A stretch of DNA of 64,000 nucleotides from Brevibacillus fulvus (GTDB lineage: Bacteria > Bacillota > Bacilli > Brevibacillales > Brevibacillaceae): the NCBI RefSeq assembly GCF_016908525.1, contig NZ_JAFBEB010000004.1, positions 62,001-126,000 of the forward strand. The letters run 5' to 3'. The notes below the pieces were generated by a model. That model was not told the DNA's origin. It made no database searches and saw only the letters and a list, made by a program, of their open reading frames with translations. Position 1 is the stretch's first letter; every line of letters begins with the position of its first letter. Both the position numbers and the translations under genes were made by a program. Shown here piece by piece: positions 42,183 to 50,882 of the stretch.

Positions 42183-42284
42183 TTGCTGTCACCTCCAATC
42201 AGTCTCTTATAGGAGATGCGGCGGGGACTGAAATGGATTGGATGAATGTAACGGGGCACTTCCCTAATTTCCATTCACACTCGG

Positions 42285-43784
42285 CTAGAAGGTATAAATT
42301 TCGATTGCCGGTGAACTTTTGTAGACCTTGATTTCACGCACGACTCGCCGAATCAGCTCTCGTCTGTCTTGGTCCGTCAGTTGCTCCGGCGCAACCTCAA
42401 GATAAAAGCGTACTGCGTCATGTTCCGGACTGGTGGCGCCGCTTACCTCGATATTTGTTGCTTCCATCCGCTGCAGTTGCTTGGTAATTCTGGTGATTTT
42501 CTCCTTTGCTTGCCGCAATGCCTGTTCCAGCTCATCTGCCATCTCGCTGTGCTCAACCAGCATCGTCAGCAGCCTGCTTTGTGCATTCTTCGCTTTTGCC
42601 AATTCCCGTTTCAAGCGAGCCAGCTCCTGCAGTTGCTCCTGCTGCTGTTCGCGCACCGCCAACCGCTCCGCTTCCTGTATATCGCTCTCCTCGCCCAGCC
42701 AGCGGTTCACGCTTTGCCAAACGAGTTGGTCCACTTGTTCGCACAGAACGGTATGGCCACAACCCGGCTGTTTCGCCCCTTGCGTATTTTTCCGATCAGA
42801 ATAAAGAAAAACAGTTTTCCCCCAATGGCTCGCTTTTTGCCCGGTCATCGTGTTTCCGCATTCGCCACAGCGCAGCAATCCGCTTAGCAAGTATTGGTGT
42901 TGCGCTTTCCCGGCCCAACGGCGTCTCGATTCCTTCAACAACTGCTGGGCGTGTTCAAACTGCGCTTTGTCCACAATCGCGGGGCAAGGAATGCAAATCC
43001 ACTCATCTCTTGGCCGTTGTTGAACGACCCGCCTCTCGTCCGCTTGCTTATACCGATTGGCCAACATGCCCTCGGTATTCCAGCGATTTTGGTAAAACTC
43101 GCCGATGTAAGTCCGGTTGGCCAAAATTTGCCGGACGACTTGCCGATGCCAGACAGCCGCGCCCCGTTTGGTCGGGACCCCTTGCTCGGTCAAATATCTG
43201 GCGATTCCGTTGATGCCGTGAATGTCGGGTTGCGGTGTCGTAAACAAGTTGAAGATCAAGCGGACGATCTCCGCTTCCGCTTCGTTGATGATAAACTTCT
43301 CTTGCTCTTTGCAATAATCGTACCCGAATATTTTAAAGTCGCGCAGGACACGCCCCTGACGTGCCTTTTCCTTTCGTCCGCGCGACATGCGTTCGTTGAT
43401 TTTCGCTTTTTCAAACTCGGCAATAGCGCCCCGCATGCTGTAAAAGAGATTTCCTTCCGGCGTTTTCGCGTATTCTCCGTTGACGAAAAGCAATTCGATT
43501 CCCCGCTGATCCAATTCATCCGTAATGATCAGTTGATTCATCAGCTTGCGCGACAAACGGTCGGGGTCGAGACAAATCACTTTGCGGATTACTCCCCGCT
43601 TCGCGTCCTGCCGCAAGCGGGTCAAAGCGGGCCGATCCAAAATCTCTCCCGACACGCCTTCATCGATATATTCAATCACCGTTTCGCCGCCCGCCTTCCT
43701 CCGGCATTCCCGTATCTGGTCCTGCAGACTGAAGCCGCTCTTCGCCTGTTCCTCTGTGCTCACTCTCGCGTAGATCCCTACCAT
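42285..43784 (-). CDS. spoIVCA: SpoIVCA-like site-specific serine recombinase
   Basis: This is a 499-residue large serine recombinase. The catalytic domain starts MVGIYARVSTEEQAKSG (S9 the nucleophile), with DPDRLSRKLMNQLII and NGEYAKTPEGNLFYSMRGAIAEFEKAKINER (in part). The Recombinase domain has GVPTKRGAAVWHRQVVRQIL. A zinc-ribbon domain (CGECGNTMTGQK then GCGH) and a coiled coil (about 390-450) follow. Collinearity with B. subtilis SpoIVCA is visible along its length. GGAGGGAG lies before the ATG. It is expected to excise the element in the mother cell during sporulation, so that sigK becomes whole. Confidence 0.95.
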   Translation of the reverse strand: MVGIYARVSTEEQAKSGFSLQDQIRECRRKAGGETVIEYIDEGVSGEILDRPALTRLRQDAKRGVIRKVICLDPDRLSRKLMNQLIITDELDQRGIELLFVNGEYAKTPEGNLFYSMRGAIAEFEKAKINERMSRGRKEKARQGRVLRDFKIFGYDYCKEQEKFIINEAEAEIVRLIFNLFTTPQPDIHGINGIARYLTEQGVPTKRGAAVWHRQVVRQILANRTYIGEFYQNRWNTEGMLANRYKQADERRVVQQRPRDEWICIPCPAIVDKAQFEHAQQLLKESRRRWAGKAQHQYLLSGLLRCGECGNTMTGQKASHWGKTVFLYSDRKNTQGAKQPGCGHTVLCEQVDQLVWQSVNRWLGEESDIQEAERLAVREQQQEQLQELARLKRELAKAKNAQSRLLTMLVEHSEMADELEQALRQAKEKITRITKQLQRMEATNIEVSGATSPEHDAVRFYLEVAPEQLTDQDRRELIRRVVREIKVYKSSPAIEIYTF

Positions 43785-43956
43785 GCAATCTCTCCCTCCT
43801 GAATTTTTCGATCAGGTAGCGGTAACAATCGGAGCGAATGCGGTCAGATGAATCGCCAGTGAGAAAATGTACCAACATCATACATCCCCTCCCTGAGAAA
43901 GAGGATATGCGAGAACGGCTTGTTTTCTTGTCTTTTATCTGCTGCCTGCAGAACAC

Positions 43957-43988
43957 AAACAAGAGGAGACGAATGTCCCCTCTTGTTT
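43957..43988 (-). terminator. Terminator of the NlpC/P60 gene
   Basis: AAACAAGAGG/CCTCTTGTTT perfect ten-base stem, 18 bases after the stop. Confidence 0.9.
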
Positions 43989-44005
43989 AATCATTGCCAA
44001 TATTC

Positions 44006-45049
44006 TTAATATGGGCGCCCGCCGACAACGAAGCGATATTCCCAGGAAGTATCGTTAAACTGGGTGATTTTTACACCGCCCGCTTCTTTGCTGTAGGTGT
44101 GGAGAATCTTTCCGTCGCCCAAATAAATCCCCACGTGGGTGATTCTTTGGCTCGCTTTGTCAATTCCGCTGTAACTGGACGCTTTCGAACCTTTGTAGCT
44201 CATCATGAAGATCAGGTCGCCGCGCTGCAAATCGTCCACGTTGTAGACTGGCGTTCCGCTTTTCTTCACAAACTCGGCTTGTGAACGGGAATTGCTGCCG
44301 ATGTTAATTCCTGCACCTTCCTTGTAGGCCAGCATCGTAAACTCGGAGCAGTCCATCGTTTTGCTGTTGGAGCGGGTAGAGGCATATTCATACGGAGTCC
44401 CCAAATATTTCATACCGGCTGCAATGACTTTCTCGGCGATATCCTGATTCGCAGTTGTCTCATTGCTCGGTGCAGTTGGTGCCGGTTGCGGCTGGGCAGG
44501 TGTAACCGGTTTGGAAATCACCGGCTGGCTCGGTTCAGGCTTGTCCGGCGTTTGCACCGTATCGTTCAACAGACGGCGCACTCCGATCAGTTTGCTTGCC
44601 TGGCTTCCGGTCAAAGATTTGGTCACAACCTCGTCCTCTCCCGCTGAAGCATAGACAAATTGTTGAGCCCCTACATAAACCCCCATATAATTAGGAGTAC
44701 TGGTGCCTTTCGTGGAGAAGAAAACCAAATCCCCCGGCTGAATGCTGGCGGCATCTACTTTTACCCCTGCTTTGTATAATGCAGAGATGCTGTCCGCAAC
44801 ATCGATTCCCACTTGCCGATATATGTAGGCTGGTAAACCTGCTGAATCAAATTGGGTAGGGCCATTGGCTCCCGATTGATAATCTTGGCCAACCAATGAT
44901 TTGGCCAAAGCAACAACTTCTTGCGTATTTGCGGACGCGGCTTCCCCGGTTTGTGCTGCAGAAGCTTGTCCACCTTCAGCCAACATCAACAGGGACGTGC
45001 TTAAGATGACGGCCAATGATGACTTTTGCAACCATGCTTGTTTCGTCAT
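44006..45049 (-). CDS. Secreted cell-wall endopeptidase with two NlpC/P60 domains
   Basis: The 347-residue protein has a signal peptide (about 1-32, SLAVILSTSLLMLAEGGQASA). A first NlpC/P60-like domain (about 40-155) and a Pro/Thr-rich linker (about 160-210) follow, then a second NlpC/P60 domain (about 215-347). The catalytic Cys is intact in domain 2 (MDCSEF, near 234). In domain 1 the usual DCSG becomes FDSAGLP (near 67-70), so it probably lacks activity and may serve in binding. The start at 45049 follows AGGAGGAAAC. It lies inside the sigK-splitting element. Confidence 0.88.
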   Translation of the reverse strand: MTKQAWLQKSSLAVILSTSLLMLAEGGQASAAQTGEAASANTQEVVALAKSLVGQDYQSGANGPTQFDSAGLPAYIYRQVGIDVADSISALYKAGVKVDAASIQPGDLVFFSTKGTSTPNYMGVYVGAQQFVYASAGEDEVVTKSLTGSQASKLIGVRRLLNDTVQTPDKPEPSQPVISKPVTPAQPQPAPTAPSNETTANQDIAEKVIAAGMKYLGTPYEYASTRSNSKTMDCSEFTMLAYKEGAGINIGSNSRSQAEFVKKSGTPVYNVDDLQRGDLIFMMSYKGSKASSYSGIDKASQRITHVGIYLGDGKILHTYSKEAGGVKITQFNDTSWEYRFVVGGRPY

Positions 45050-45253
45050 TTTGTTTCCTCCTAGCTGTGATGTTTTCTCCCAGTCAACTGGGTACAACCC
45101 CATCTTACTGGTCTGTTTGCCAGAAATTAAGACCGCAATTTTTTCCAAATAAGTATTTGATTAGATAGTCCCACGTTTATCTGCAGTTTCCAATAACGCA
45201 TCTTTATGTAAAGGGACAGGGTACAAAGTCCCATAAAGTGTTAATCATTTGCT

Positions 45254-45299
45254 CAGAAAAAAAATGCCATGTATTTACAGGAAAATGTAAAAACATGGC
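45254..45299 (-). terminator. Terminator of the Mur-ligase-like gene
   Basis: On the minus strand GCCATGTTTTTACA pairs with TGTAAATACATGGC, followed by TTTTTTTT. Confidence 0.88.
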
Positions 45300-45312
45300 G
45301 CTGCATACTCGC

Positions 45313-46548
45313 TTATGATCTTATGTTCCGCTTTCTGACGAGTCGTTTATTTTTTCTTGCCAACTTTCGCTTTATATAAGAAACCGTTTGATCCATCTTC
45401 ATCTTGTGTGAACCTTTGACCAAAATCGTGGTGTTCGGTTGCAGCCGTTTGGCCAACAGACGATGCAGCTGTTGCCTGGAGGAGCAGTGGACAGCTTTTT
45501 GTCTGGAAAGTCCATGCTGCAGTGCCCCCGTTCGAATATGTTTGGCATCCCGCCCCAATGTATACAAGTAATCAATCTTTTTCTTTGCCAGATATTTGCC
45601 CACCTCCTTGTGTCCTTTGACCGCATAGTTTCCCATTTCCAACATGCTGCCCAGCACCGCAATTTTGGGTCCTGTCGCAATTCGGGCCAAAACATCGGCG
45701 GCTGCTTTTACCGCGGTGGGGTTGGCGCTGTATGTGTCATCCAACACTTTAATTCCGTTTGCCAAGCGATTGACGACCAATCTTCGTTCCGGTTTTTTAT
45801 AATGTTGTAATCCGGCCTTGATCAACGGGATGGAACAGCCGAGTTGGTGCGTGACGGCAATCGCAAACAGCGCATTGTATATGTTGTGTTCGCCAAAAGC
45901 GGGGACGAAAAAAGTATGTTCCTTATTCCGCAGAGCGACGCGAAAGCTCATGCCGTTGGATTGAAACCGGATGCCTTTGGCCCGATACTGGGCATGCTTG
46001 CCTGTTCCGACCCGGATAATTTTCCCTTTAAATTTTTGCGTCAACAGCAAGCGCGAGTTTCGGTCATCCGCATTCAAATACAACGTTCCCGTCGGTTTCA
46101 TATATTGGATCAGTTCGGACTTGGCCCGGGCAATTCCCGATATTTTCCCGCCAAAATTGCCGATGTGCGCCGTCCCGATATTGGTGATCACTCCGATATT
46201 GGGCTGAATAATTTGACAATGCCGCTTGATGTTTCCTTTTTTGAGCAAGCCATATTCCAAGACGACCGCGCGATGTTGATCAGTGATTTTACGCGCGTTC
46301 GCCCGCGTATTGTTTATAAAATTCATATTTTTGGCTGTCTGGAAAATTTTGTAGCGCCTTCTTAGAATGGAGGCAATCATCTCTTTGGTTGTCGTCTTTC
46401 CCGCACTGCCGGTAATCGCGATCACCGGTTTGTTCAAGATCAGCGTCTTTTCCTTTCGCACTGGCGTTGCTTTCGGTTTGACGGCTGTCTTGCGTGTTTT
46501 AGATTTTGCGCCAACCCGCCATCGTTTGACTCGCGTTCGAACCACCAA
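45313..46548 (-). CDS. Mur-ligase-family (MurF-like) protein, very basic
   Basis: The 411-residue protein has a Mur ligase ATP-binding P-loop ITGSAGKTTTKEM (about 45-57), then ITNIGTAHIGNFGG, the central domain ending NADDRNSRLL and, C-terminal, LDDTYSANPTAVKAA with a GSMLEMG block. It lacks the UDP-binding N-terminal domain of MurF and instead begins with about 40 Lys/Arg-rich residues. The C-terminal half is also basic. Such proteins may join amino acids to a non-standard acceptor. It faces a CapA-like gene divergently, the same pairing seen in poly-gamma-glutamate systems (PgsB/PgsA). The start is a TTG (46548) or GTG (46545). Confidence 0.75.
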   Translation of the reverse strand: MVVRTRVKRWRVGAKSKTRKTAVKPKATPVRKEKTLILNKPVIAITGSAGKTTTKEMIASILRRRYKIFQTAKNMNFINNTRANARKITDQHRAVVLEYGLLKKGNIKRHCQIIQPNIGVITNIGTAHIGNFGGKISGIARAKSELIQYMKPTGTLYLNADDRNSRLLLTQKFKGKIIRVGTGKHAQYRAKGIRFQSNGMSFRVALRNKEHTFFVPAFGEHNIYNALFAIAVTHQLGCSIPLIKAGLQHYKKPERRLVVNRLANGIKVLDDTYSANPTAVKAAADVLARIATGPKIAVLGSMLEMGNYAVKGHKEVGKYLAKKKIDYLYTLGRDAKHIRTGALQHGLSRQKAVHCSSRQQLHRLLAKRLQPNTTILVKGSHKMKMDQTVSYIKRKLARKNKRLVRKRNIRS

Positions 46549-46726
46549 TCATCCCACCTTTTTCCTATGTGTTGTTTAGCCACTCCACAGACGCACACCA
46601 TCTTATGAAAAGAATAGGTGATTGGTATAGACGGGTATCCGCCTTCTCCCTGTCCGCTTTCACCCAAAACCAACCTTGACCCACTGGAATAAACTATAGA
46701 ATTGAAACGGTCAAGGGAGGCGAGTC

Positions 46727-47749
46727 ATGACAACGAAAATCAAAATCGTAGCAGTCGGCGACATTTTGATGTGGGGCAAGCAAATTGCCGCTGCCAAAAA
46801 AAACGGCGGCTATTCGTTTCGCTCCATGTTTCAAGAAGTCCGCCCTTATTTGCGCGGCGCCGATCTCACCATCGGTAATCTGGAGACGACCTTTTCGGGC
46901 AGAGAAAAACAATACCAACAAAAAAACCCGAAGACGGGTTATCCGATGTTCAATTGTCCGGATGAACTTGCCAAAACGTTAAAAGCGACCGGATTTGACG
47001 TACTGACGACAGCCAACAACCATTGCATGGATCGGGGCGTCCGCGGCTTGAAACGCACGTTGCAAGTTTTGGACCGCCACGGTTTTGCTCATACAGGAAC
47101 GTATCGCAAAAAGGAAGATTCCCGCAAATTCCTGATCAAAAATGTGAAAGGAATCCGCGTCGGCATACTCGCTTACACCTACGGCACCAATTATATTTCC
47201 GTTCCCAAATCAAAGCCTTGGTTGGTCAATCGGATCAAACTGGAGAAAATCCGCAGCGATCTTCGCCGGCTGCGCAAAAAGGCGGACGTCACCATCGTTG
47301 CCTTGCATTTTGGCCAAGAGTTCCGCCGTTATCCGACAGACAAGCAGAAACGATTGGTCAAAGCGGTATTGAAAGCGGGCGCGGATGTGATTTTAGGCTG
47401 TCATCCGCATGTGCTTCAGCCGATCGTCTGGAAAAACCGCCAGTTTGCGATTTACTCGCTGGGCAACTTTATCTCTGCCAGAATGCGCGACAATCTTCAG
47501 ACGGAGAGCGGTGTCATTCTCAATTTGACCATAAAAAAAGAGGACAACGGCGAAACCTATGTATCCGGCTTCGACTATATCCCCACGTGGACGCAAAAAT
47601 GGAGCAAAAACGGAAAGGCATCCTACCGCGTCTTGCCGGTCAAAAAGTTTCTTCGTCATCCCGATTCCCATATTTCCGCGAAAGACCGTGACACTTTGAA
47701 ACAGGTGTGGAACAATACGACCGCTCATTTAAAAGGACACGCGCGGTAA
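46727..47749 (+). CDS. CapA/PgsA-family metallophosphatase-like protein
   Basis: The 340-residue protein has the CapA family motifs: AVGDILMWG near the start (D12), [21 protein letters not shown] and a late [15 protein letters not shown]. The family includes PgsA/CapA, needed for poly-gamma-glutamate, and other proteins with a metallo-dependent phosphatase fold. No signal peptide or membrane anchor is visible, unlike classical CapA, so this copy may act inside the cell. GGGAGGCGAGTC precedes the ATG. It is divergent from the Mur-ligase-like gene and is ended by a terminator just before the attL site. Confidence 0.83.
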   Translation: MTTKIKIVAVGDILMWGKQIAAAKKNGGYSFRSMFQEVRPYLRGADLTIGNLETTFSGREKQYQQKNPKTGYPMFNCPDELAKTLKATGFDVLTTANNHCMDRGVRGLKRTLQVLDRHGFAHTGTYRKKEDSRKFLIKNVKGIRVGILAYTYGTNYISVPKSKPWLVNRIKLEKIRSDLRRLRKKADVTIVALHFGQEFRRYPTDKQKRLVKAVLKAGADVILGCHPHVLQPIVWKNRQFAIYSLGNFISARMRDNLQTESGVILNLTIKKEDNGETYVSGFDYIPTWTQKWSKNGKASYRVLPVKKFLRHPDSHISAKDRDTLKQVWNNTTAHLKGHAR

Positions 47750-48169
47750 GCTGGTTGTGCTGCAGCTTGTGAAGCCTCCGTCTGGCTTTTGCAAGCTTTT
47801 TTGTTTGCCTCGAAGCTTTGACAGTAAACTCTCATTCTCAATGCATCGGGCGGCGTATGTGGCGAGCTTCGTCCCTTTGTCTACCTGGTAACTTTCAATC
47901 GCCTTGATCAAACCGATGGTCCCGATCGAAATGAGGTCCTCGCTGTCTTCTCCGGTGTTTTCAAATTTTTTCACGATGTGCGCTACAAGCCGCAAATTAT
48001 GTTCAATCAGTTTGTTTCGCGCATACGGGTCCCCATCTGCCATCAGCCTGAGATATTTCTCTTCTTCCACTTCCGGAAGAGGCTGTGGAAACGCATTGTT
48101 TTTGACATAGGCTACAAACATCAGAAGTTCTTTGAAAAAAAGCGAAAGTGCCATTAAGATGCTGGACAC
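47729..48169 (-). CDS. sigK: Sporulation sigma factor SigK, 5' half (SpoIVCB-like), split by the skin-like element
   Basis: From a GTG (48169) with GGAGGTGG upstream, the frame reads like SigK to ...[11 protein letters not shown] (codon 113), and then diverges into a nonsense tail until the stop at 47729. It has sigma region 2 ([37 protein letters not shown], in parts). The N-terminal pro-sequence ([19 protein letters not shown]), with a hydrophobic segment, is that removed by SpoIVFB during activation. Real coding potential stops at 47832, where the GA crossover lies; after excision codon 113 joins ATA TTA of the 3' half. A longer reading upstream to 48331 is rejected. Confidence 0.93.
   Translation of the reverse strand: MSSILMALSLFFKELLMFVAYVKNNAFPQPLPEVEEEKYLRLMADGDPYARNKLIEHNLRLVAHIVKKFENTGEDSEDLISIGTIGLIKAIESYQVDKGTKLATYAARCIENESLLSKLRGKQKSLQKPDGGFTSCSTTSLPRVSF
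47765..47803 (+). terminator. Terminator of the capA-like gene at the edge of the element
   Basis: GCTTGTGAAGCC/GGCTTTTGCAAGC stem followed by TTTTTTG, 13-27 bases before the attL palindrome. It keeps cargo transcription from running into sigK. Confidence 0.88.
47816..47847 (-). other. attL-like junction (chromosome 5' half / element)
   Basis: Minus strand reads GATGCATT...GA...GTCAAAG. The chromosomal half-site GATGCATT (plus AATGCATC, 47840-47847) lies 5' of the central GA (47833/47832) and the element half-site GTCAAAG (plus CTTTGAC, 47816-47822) lies 3'. Confidence 0.85.
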
Positions 48170-48389
48170 GTCTGCCACCTCCAGGTCTTCTTGCTGCTGC
48201 TTACTTTTATCCATATGTGGGCGCGTGCCTAAGTGTGCCTGTTCACGGGCGGGCGACCGAACGGAAAAAGTCACTGTCGTCCTCAGCCGGCAAAGCGAAT
48301 TCTGCAGGGACATCCGTACCGTTCGTTTCATACAATGTAAAGACCATAATTCCCTGCCGTATTTTTTGATCGAGGAGGATCAGGAAACG

Positions 48390-48866
48390 ATGACCAGACT
48401 CTATATCTCGGCACGTGCATGGAACCAGATTGAGCGGGCCGTCCGCAAAAATCCGGAAGTGGAGACCGGGGGGATCATGATGGGCTATCCGTTGAACGAA
48501 CAAGACTGGTTGGTCACCTATGCCAGCGAACCCGGTCCGAAAGCGATCCATCAGCCGCGCTCCATCTTTTTTGATGAGCCCTACTTGCGCAATCTGGTGC
48601 GCAAATTAAATCGACGCGGGGCGGGGCGGTGGCGTTATATCGGCGACTGGCACAGCCATACGGTCCGACGCCTCTCTCCCAGCAAAGGGGATCGGCAAAC
48701 CGTTTATGAAAAAGCGGTTCAGGCCAAATACGCCTCCACCTCTCCCTTGATGCTGATCGTTGGCTTAGGCAAGCGCGACCAGTTGAATGCACGTGCTTAT
48801 ATTCTTACGGATTCGCTGACCGAGGTGAAGGAGATTTATCTGAAAGAGCGGCAAGCGCGTCGATGA
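48390..48866 (+). CDS. JAB1/MPN+ (JAMM) metallopeptidase
   Basis: The 158-residue protein is a stand-alone JAMM domain with E25 (VETGGIMMG), the H-x-H motif H88-S-H90 and S98-x-x-D101 (SPSKGD), the ligands of JAMM metal sites. In bacteria such proteins may remove small modifiers or process peptides, but the substrate here is unknown. The ATG at 48390 follows GAGGAGG. Its 3' end overlaps the convergent pbpI gene by 62 bases. Confidence 0.85.
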   Translation: MTRLYISARAWNQIERAVRKNPEVETGGIMMGYPLNEQDWLVTYASEPGPKAIHQPRSIFFDEPYLRNLVRKLNRRGAGRWRYIGDWHSHTVRRLSPSKGDRQTVYEKAVQAKYASTSPLMLIVGLGKRDQLNARAYILTDSLTEVKEIYLKERQARR

Positions 48867-50628
48867 CACGCGCAAACAATTCCGGTCCCCGGTTGACCGC
48901 AGAAACCGGTTGATTTTCCGCGACGACAGCGATCGCATATTTCGGGTGATCCTCCGGCGCATACCCGACAAACCAGTGATGATTCCTGGCGACGCCATTT
49001 TGCTCCACTTCAGCCGTTCCGCTTTTTCCCGCAACCGGCCAGGCGGCTTGCTGCAAGTAGCTGCCTGTTCCTTCGGTCACCACTTCCCGCAGCATTTTTT
49101 TCAATTTGAGCGACGTCGCGGTATCGATACCCTCCTGGGGAAGCATTTGTGGGGAAAAATGATAAAAATTCATCCCGTTTCGATACGCAATATCGGAAAC
49201 GAGGCGAACCTGCCCCGGCTGTCCACCGCGTAAAATCGTGACCATCATGTTGGCCGCCTGCAGCGGAGTGACGCGCACGTCCCGCTGGCCGATCGCAGTC
49301 TGAATGAGCACCCCTTCGTCCGTCCGCGAGGTCTGTGGTGCAAAAATCTCGCCTTTTTCTTCTCCGTCAATCTGCCGGAAGTTTTCCAGCTTGTAAAACT
49401 GGGCGGTCAGATGGCCCACCTGCGTTCCTAATCCCAACCGTTTCGCATATTCTTCGATTTTGTCTGCTCCCAAACGATTGGCAATCTGGGCAAACACAAC
49501 ATTGCACGATTCGGCAAAAGCCTCATCGATCGTAATACTGCCATGTCCCCCCTTTTTCCAACAGGAAAAGCCATACTTGCCGTATTCCCCTTCACAGAGA
49601 AAATGTTCGCCGGGGGAAACAACCCCTTCCGCCAAAGCGGCGGCTGCGACGATGGTTTTGAAAACCGAACCGGGCGCGAGCTGCTTGACGGCATGATTTT
49701 GCCAGGCGCCTTCCGCCAGATTGACATGATTGGGATCAAAGTTGGGCCGACTGACCATCGACAAGACATCCCCGGTCGTTGCATCCAATACAACGATCGC
49801 TCCTTCGTTCAGTTGGGCTTGGTCAGCTACATCTTCCATGCTCCGCTGAATATCCTTATCCAATGTGGTGATCAACGACAACGGATAAAATTGATTGGTT
49901 TGCTCCGTCAGGCGAATATCCAAGCCACGCAGCGGGTTTCCTTGACCATCGACGTAATAGGAAAGGATCGAAGGCTGCACGCCCTGCAAAAATCGGTCAA
50001 AGCTGTGCTCCAAACCTGATGCGCCAACCAGGCTGTCCAGACTCATTTTTCCCGCCTCAAGTTCCTGTTGGTATACGGATTGGACCAATTGCGGATTTTG
50101 GTTGACAAAGCCGACGACGTGTTTGGCCACTTCATCTGACCGATAGCGCTCTGTCACTTCGAGAGCCACAATGCCGGGAATCTGCAGCGCATTTATCCGC
50201 TCGGCCTGTTCATCGCTCAATGGAATGATATTTCCCTGCTGATCGCGCAGCATCATCGGCGTTTTTCCTTCGTGCACAATCCGTGAAATTTCCGCAGCCG
50301 GCTGCTGGACAATTTGCGCCACTTTGTCCAACATATCCGTTCCTTCCAGGCTTCCCCTCGCCAACGGAAAAATGATCAGCGCCTGCTCTTCCTTGCCGGT
50401 GAAAGAGCGGCCCTTTTGATCCAGAATATCGCCGCGGCCGCTGTTCAACATTATGCTTTGCTGCCGCTGTTTCACGGCATTTTTGACCAGATCGATATGA
50501 TGCTTGGAAAAGTTGTGCGGCGCCCCCAGTTGAATCCACCAAAGCCGGGCGGCCAAACCGCTCCATACCAACGTTAAAAACAGCAACACGACAAAACTGC
50601 GCCGTTTGATCTGACGGACCAGATTCAT
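48805..50628 (-). CDS. pbpI: Class B penicillin-binding protein (transpeptidase), PbpI/PBP2-like
   Basis: The 607-residue protein has an N-terminal membrane anchor (about 12-30), a dimerisation-type domain (RGDILDQKGRSF) and a transpeptidase domain. The active-site triads are S~320 in SVFKT, SCN (ESCNVVFAQ) and KSGTAE near 540. It lies next to udk, as pbpI/yrrR does in B. subtilis, so I use that name; a sporulation-specific role (SpoVD-like) cannot be excluded. GGAGGAATCGAG lies before the ATG. Its last 62 bases overlap the JAMM gene, unusual for an intact pair. Confidence 0.88.
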   Translation of the reverse strand: MNLVRQIKRRSFVVLLFLTLVWSGLAARLWWIQLGAPHNFSKHHIDLVKNAVKQRQQSIMLNSGRGDILDQKGRSFTGKEEQALIIFPLARGSLEGTDMLDKVAQIVQQPAAEISRIVHEGKTPMMLRDQQGNIIPLSDEQAERINALQIPGIVALEVTERYRSDEVAKHVVGFVNQNPQLVQSVYQQELEAGKMSLDSLVGASGLEHSFDRFLQGVQPSILSYYVDGQGNPLRGLDIRLTEQTNQFYPLSLITTLDKDIQRSMEDVADQAQLNEGAIVVLDATTGDVLSMVSRPNFDPNHVNLAEGAWQNHAVKQLAPGSVFKTIVAAAALAEGVVSPGEHFLCEGEYGKYGFSCWKKGGHGSITIDEAFAESCNVVFAQIANRLGADKIEEYAKRLGLGTQVGHLTAQFYKLENFRQIDGEEKGEIFAPQTSRTDEGVLIQTAIGQRDVRVTPLQAANMMVTILRGGQPGQVRLVSDIAYRNGMNFYHFSPQMLPQEGIDTATSLKLKKMLREVVTEGTGSYLQQAAWPVAGKSGTAEVEQNGVARNHHWFVGYAPEDHPKYAIAVVAENQPVSAVNRGPELFARVIDALAALSDKSPSPRSANP

Positions 50629-50718
50629 CTCGATTCCTCCTTCCTTTTTCCATTGTTGACGGAAAACAACGAGGAAAAACCATGTCTAAGCGAGGAATGG
50701 CTGAAACGGATTTAAAAA

Positions 50719-50759
50719 GTAAAAAAAAGCAAGAGCGCACCATTTCTGTGCACTCTTGC
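50719..50759 (-). terminator. Terminator downstream of udk
   Basis: GCAAGAGTGCAC/GTGCGCTCTTGC-type near-perfect stem followed by TTTTTTTTAC on the minus strand, about 120 bases past the udk stop. The gap 50629-50882 holds no other gene I can support. Confidence 0.88.
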
Positions 50760-50882
50760 TCGGTTTGCAGACAAAACTATTTGCATTGCAAGTTGGGGGG
50801 CCGTTTCCGATGGCGAGCGGTTTAACCGCCCAGTCATGAGCAACGTGGACCGGTCGGCGGCGGCGCAACTTCGCGCCGCTTC

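Larger units (their letters stand above)
41654..47832. mobile_element. 6.18-kb 'skin'-type sigK-intervening element
   Basis: The element interrupts sigK between codon 113 and the next codon (GA dinucleotide shared by both junctions), and carries its own SpoIVCA-like serine recombinase. Its contents on the minus strand, reading from its sigK-3'-half end, are: Gly/Pro repeat protein, recombinase, NlpC/P60 protein, Mur-ligase-like protein; on the plus strand there is a CapA-like protein. Several genes end in their own terminators. The insertion is far smaller than the 48-kb B. subtilis skin and lacks phage structural genes. It would be excised in the mother cell to restore sigK. Confidence 0.93.

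Noticed and set aside
43672-43881. Short ORF overlapping the recombinase 5' end (ATG 43881)
   Set aside because: It has GGGAGGGGAT upstream but overlaps the recombinase by over 100 bases in another frame and its sequence looks like a shadow of the recombinase. It could at most be a leader peptide.
41654-47832. Insertion as a prophage or IS element
   Set aside because: No phage structural, integrase-tyrosine or transposase genes, no terminal direct repeats except the 4-base GAGA. The serine recombinase and att palindromes fit a skin-type element.
48170-48331. Upstream extension of the sigK 5' half
   Set aside because: The extra residues do not resemble SigK, and GGAGGTGG with GTG 48169 aligns with the known pro-SigK start.
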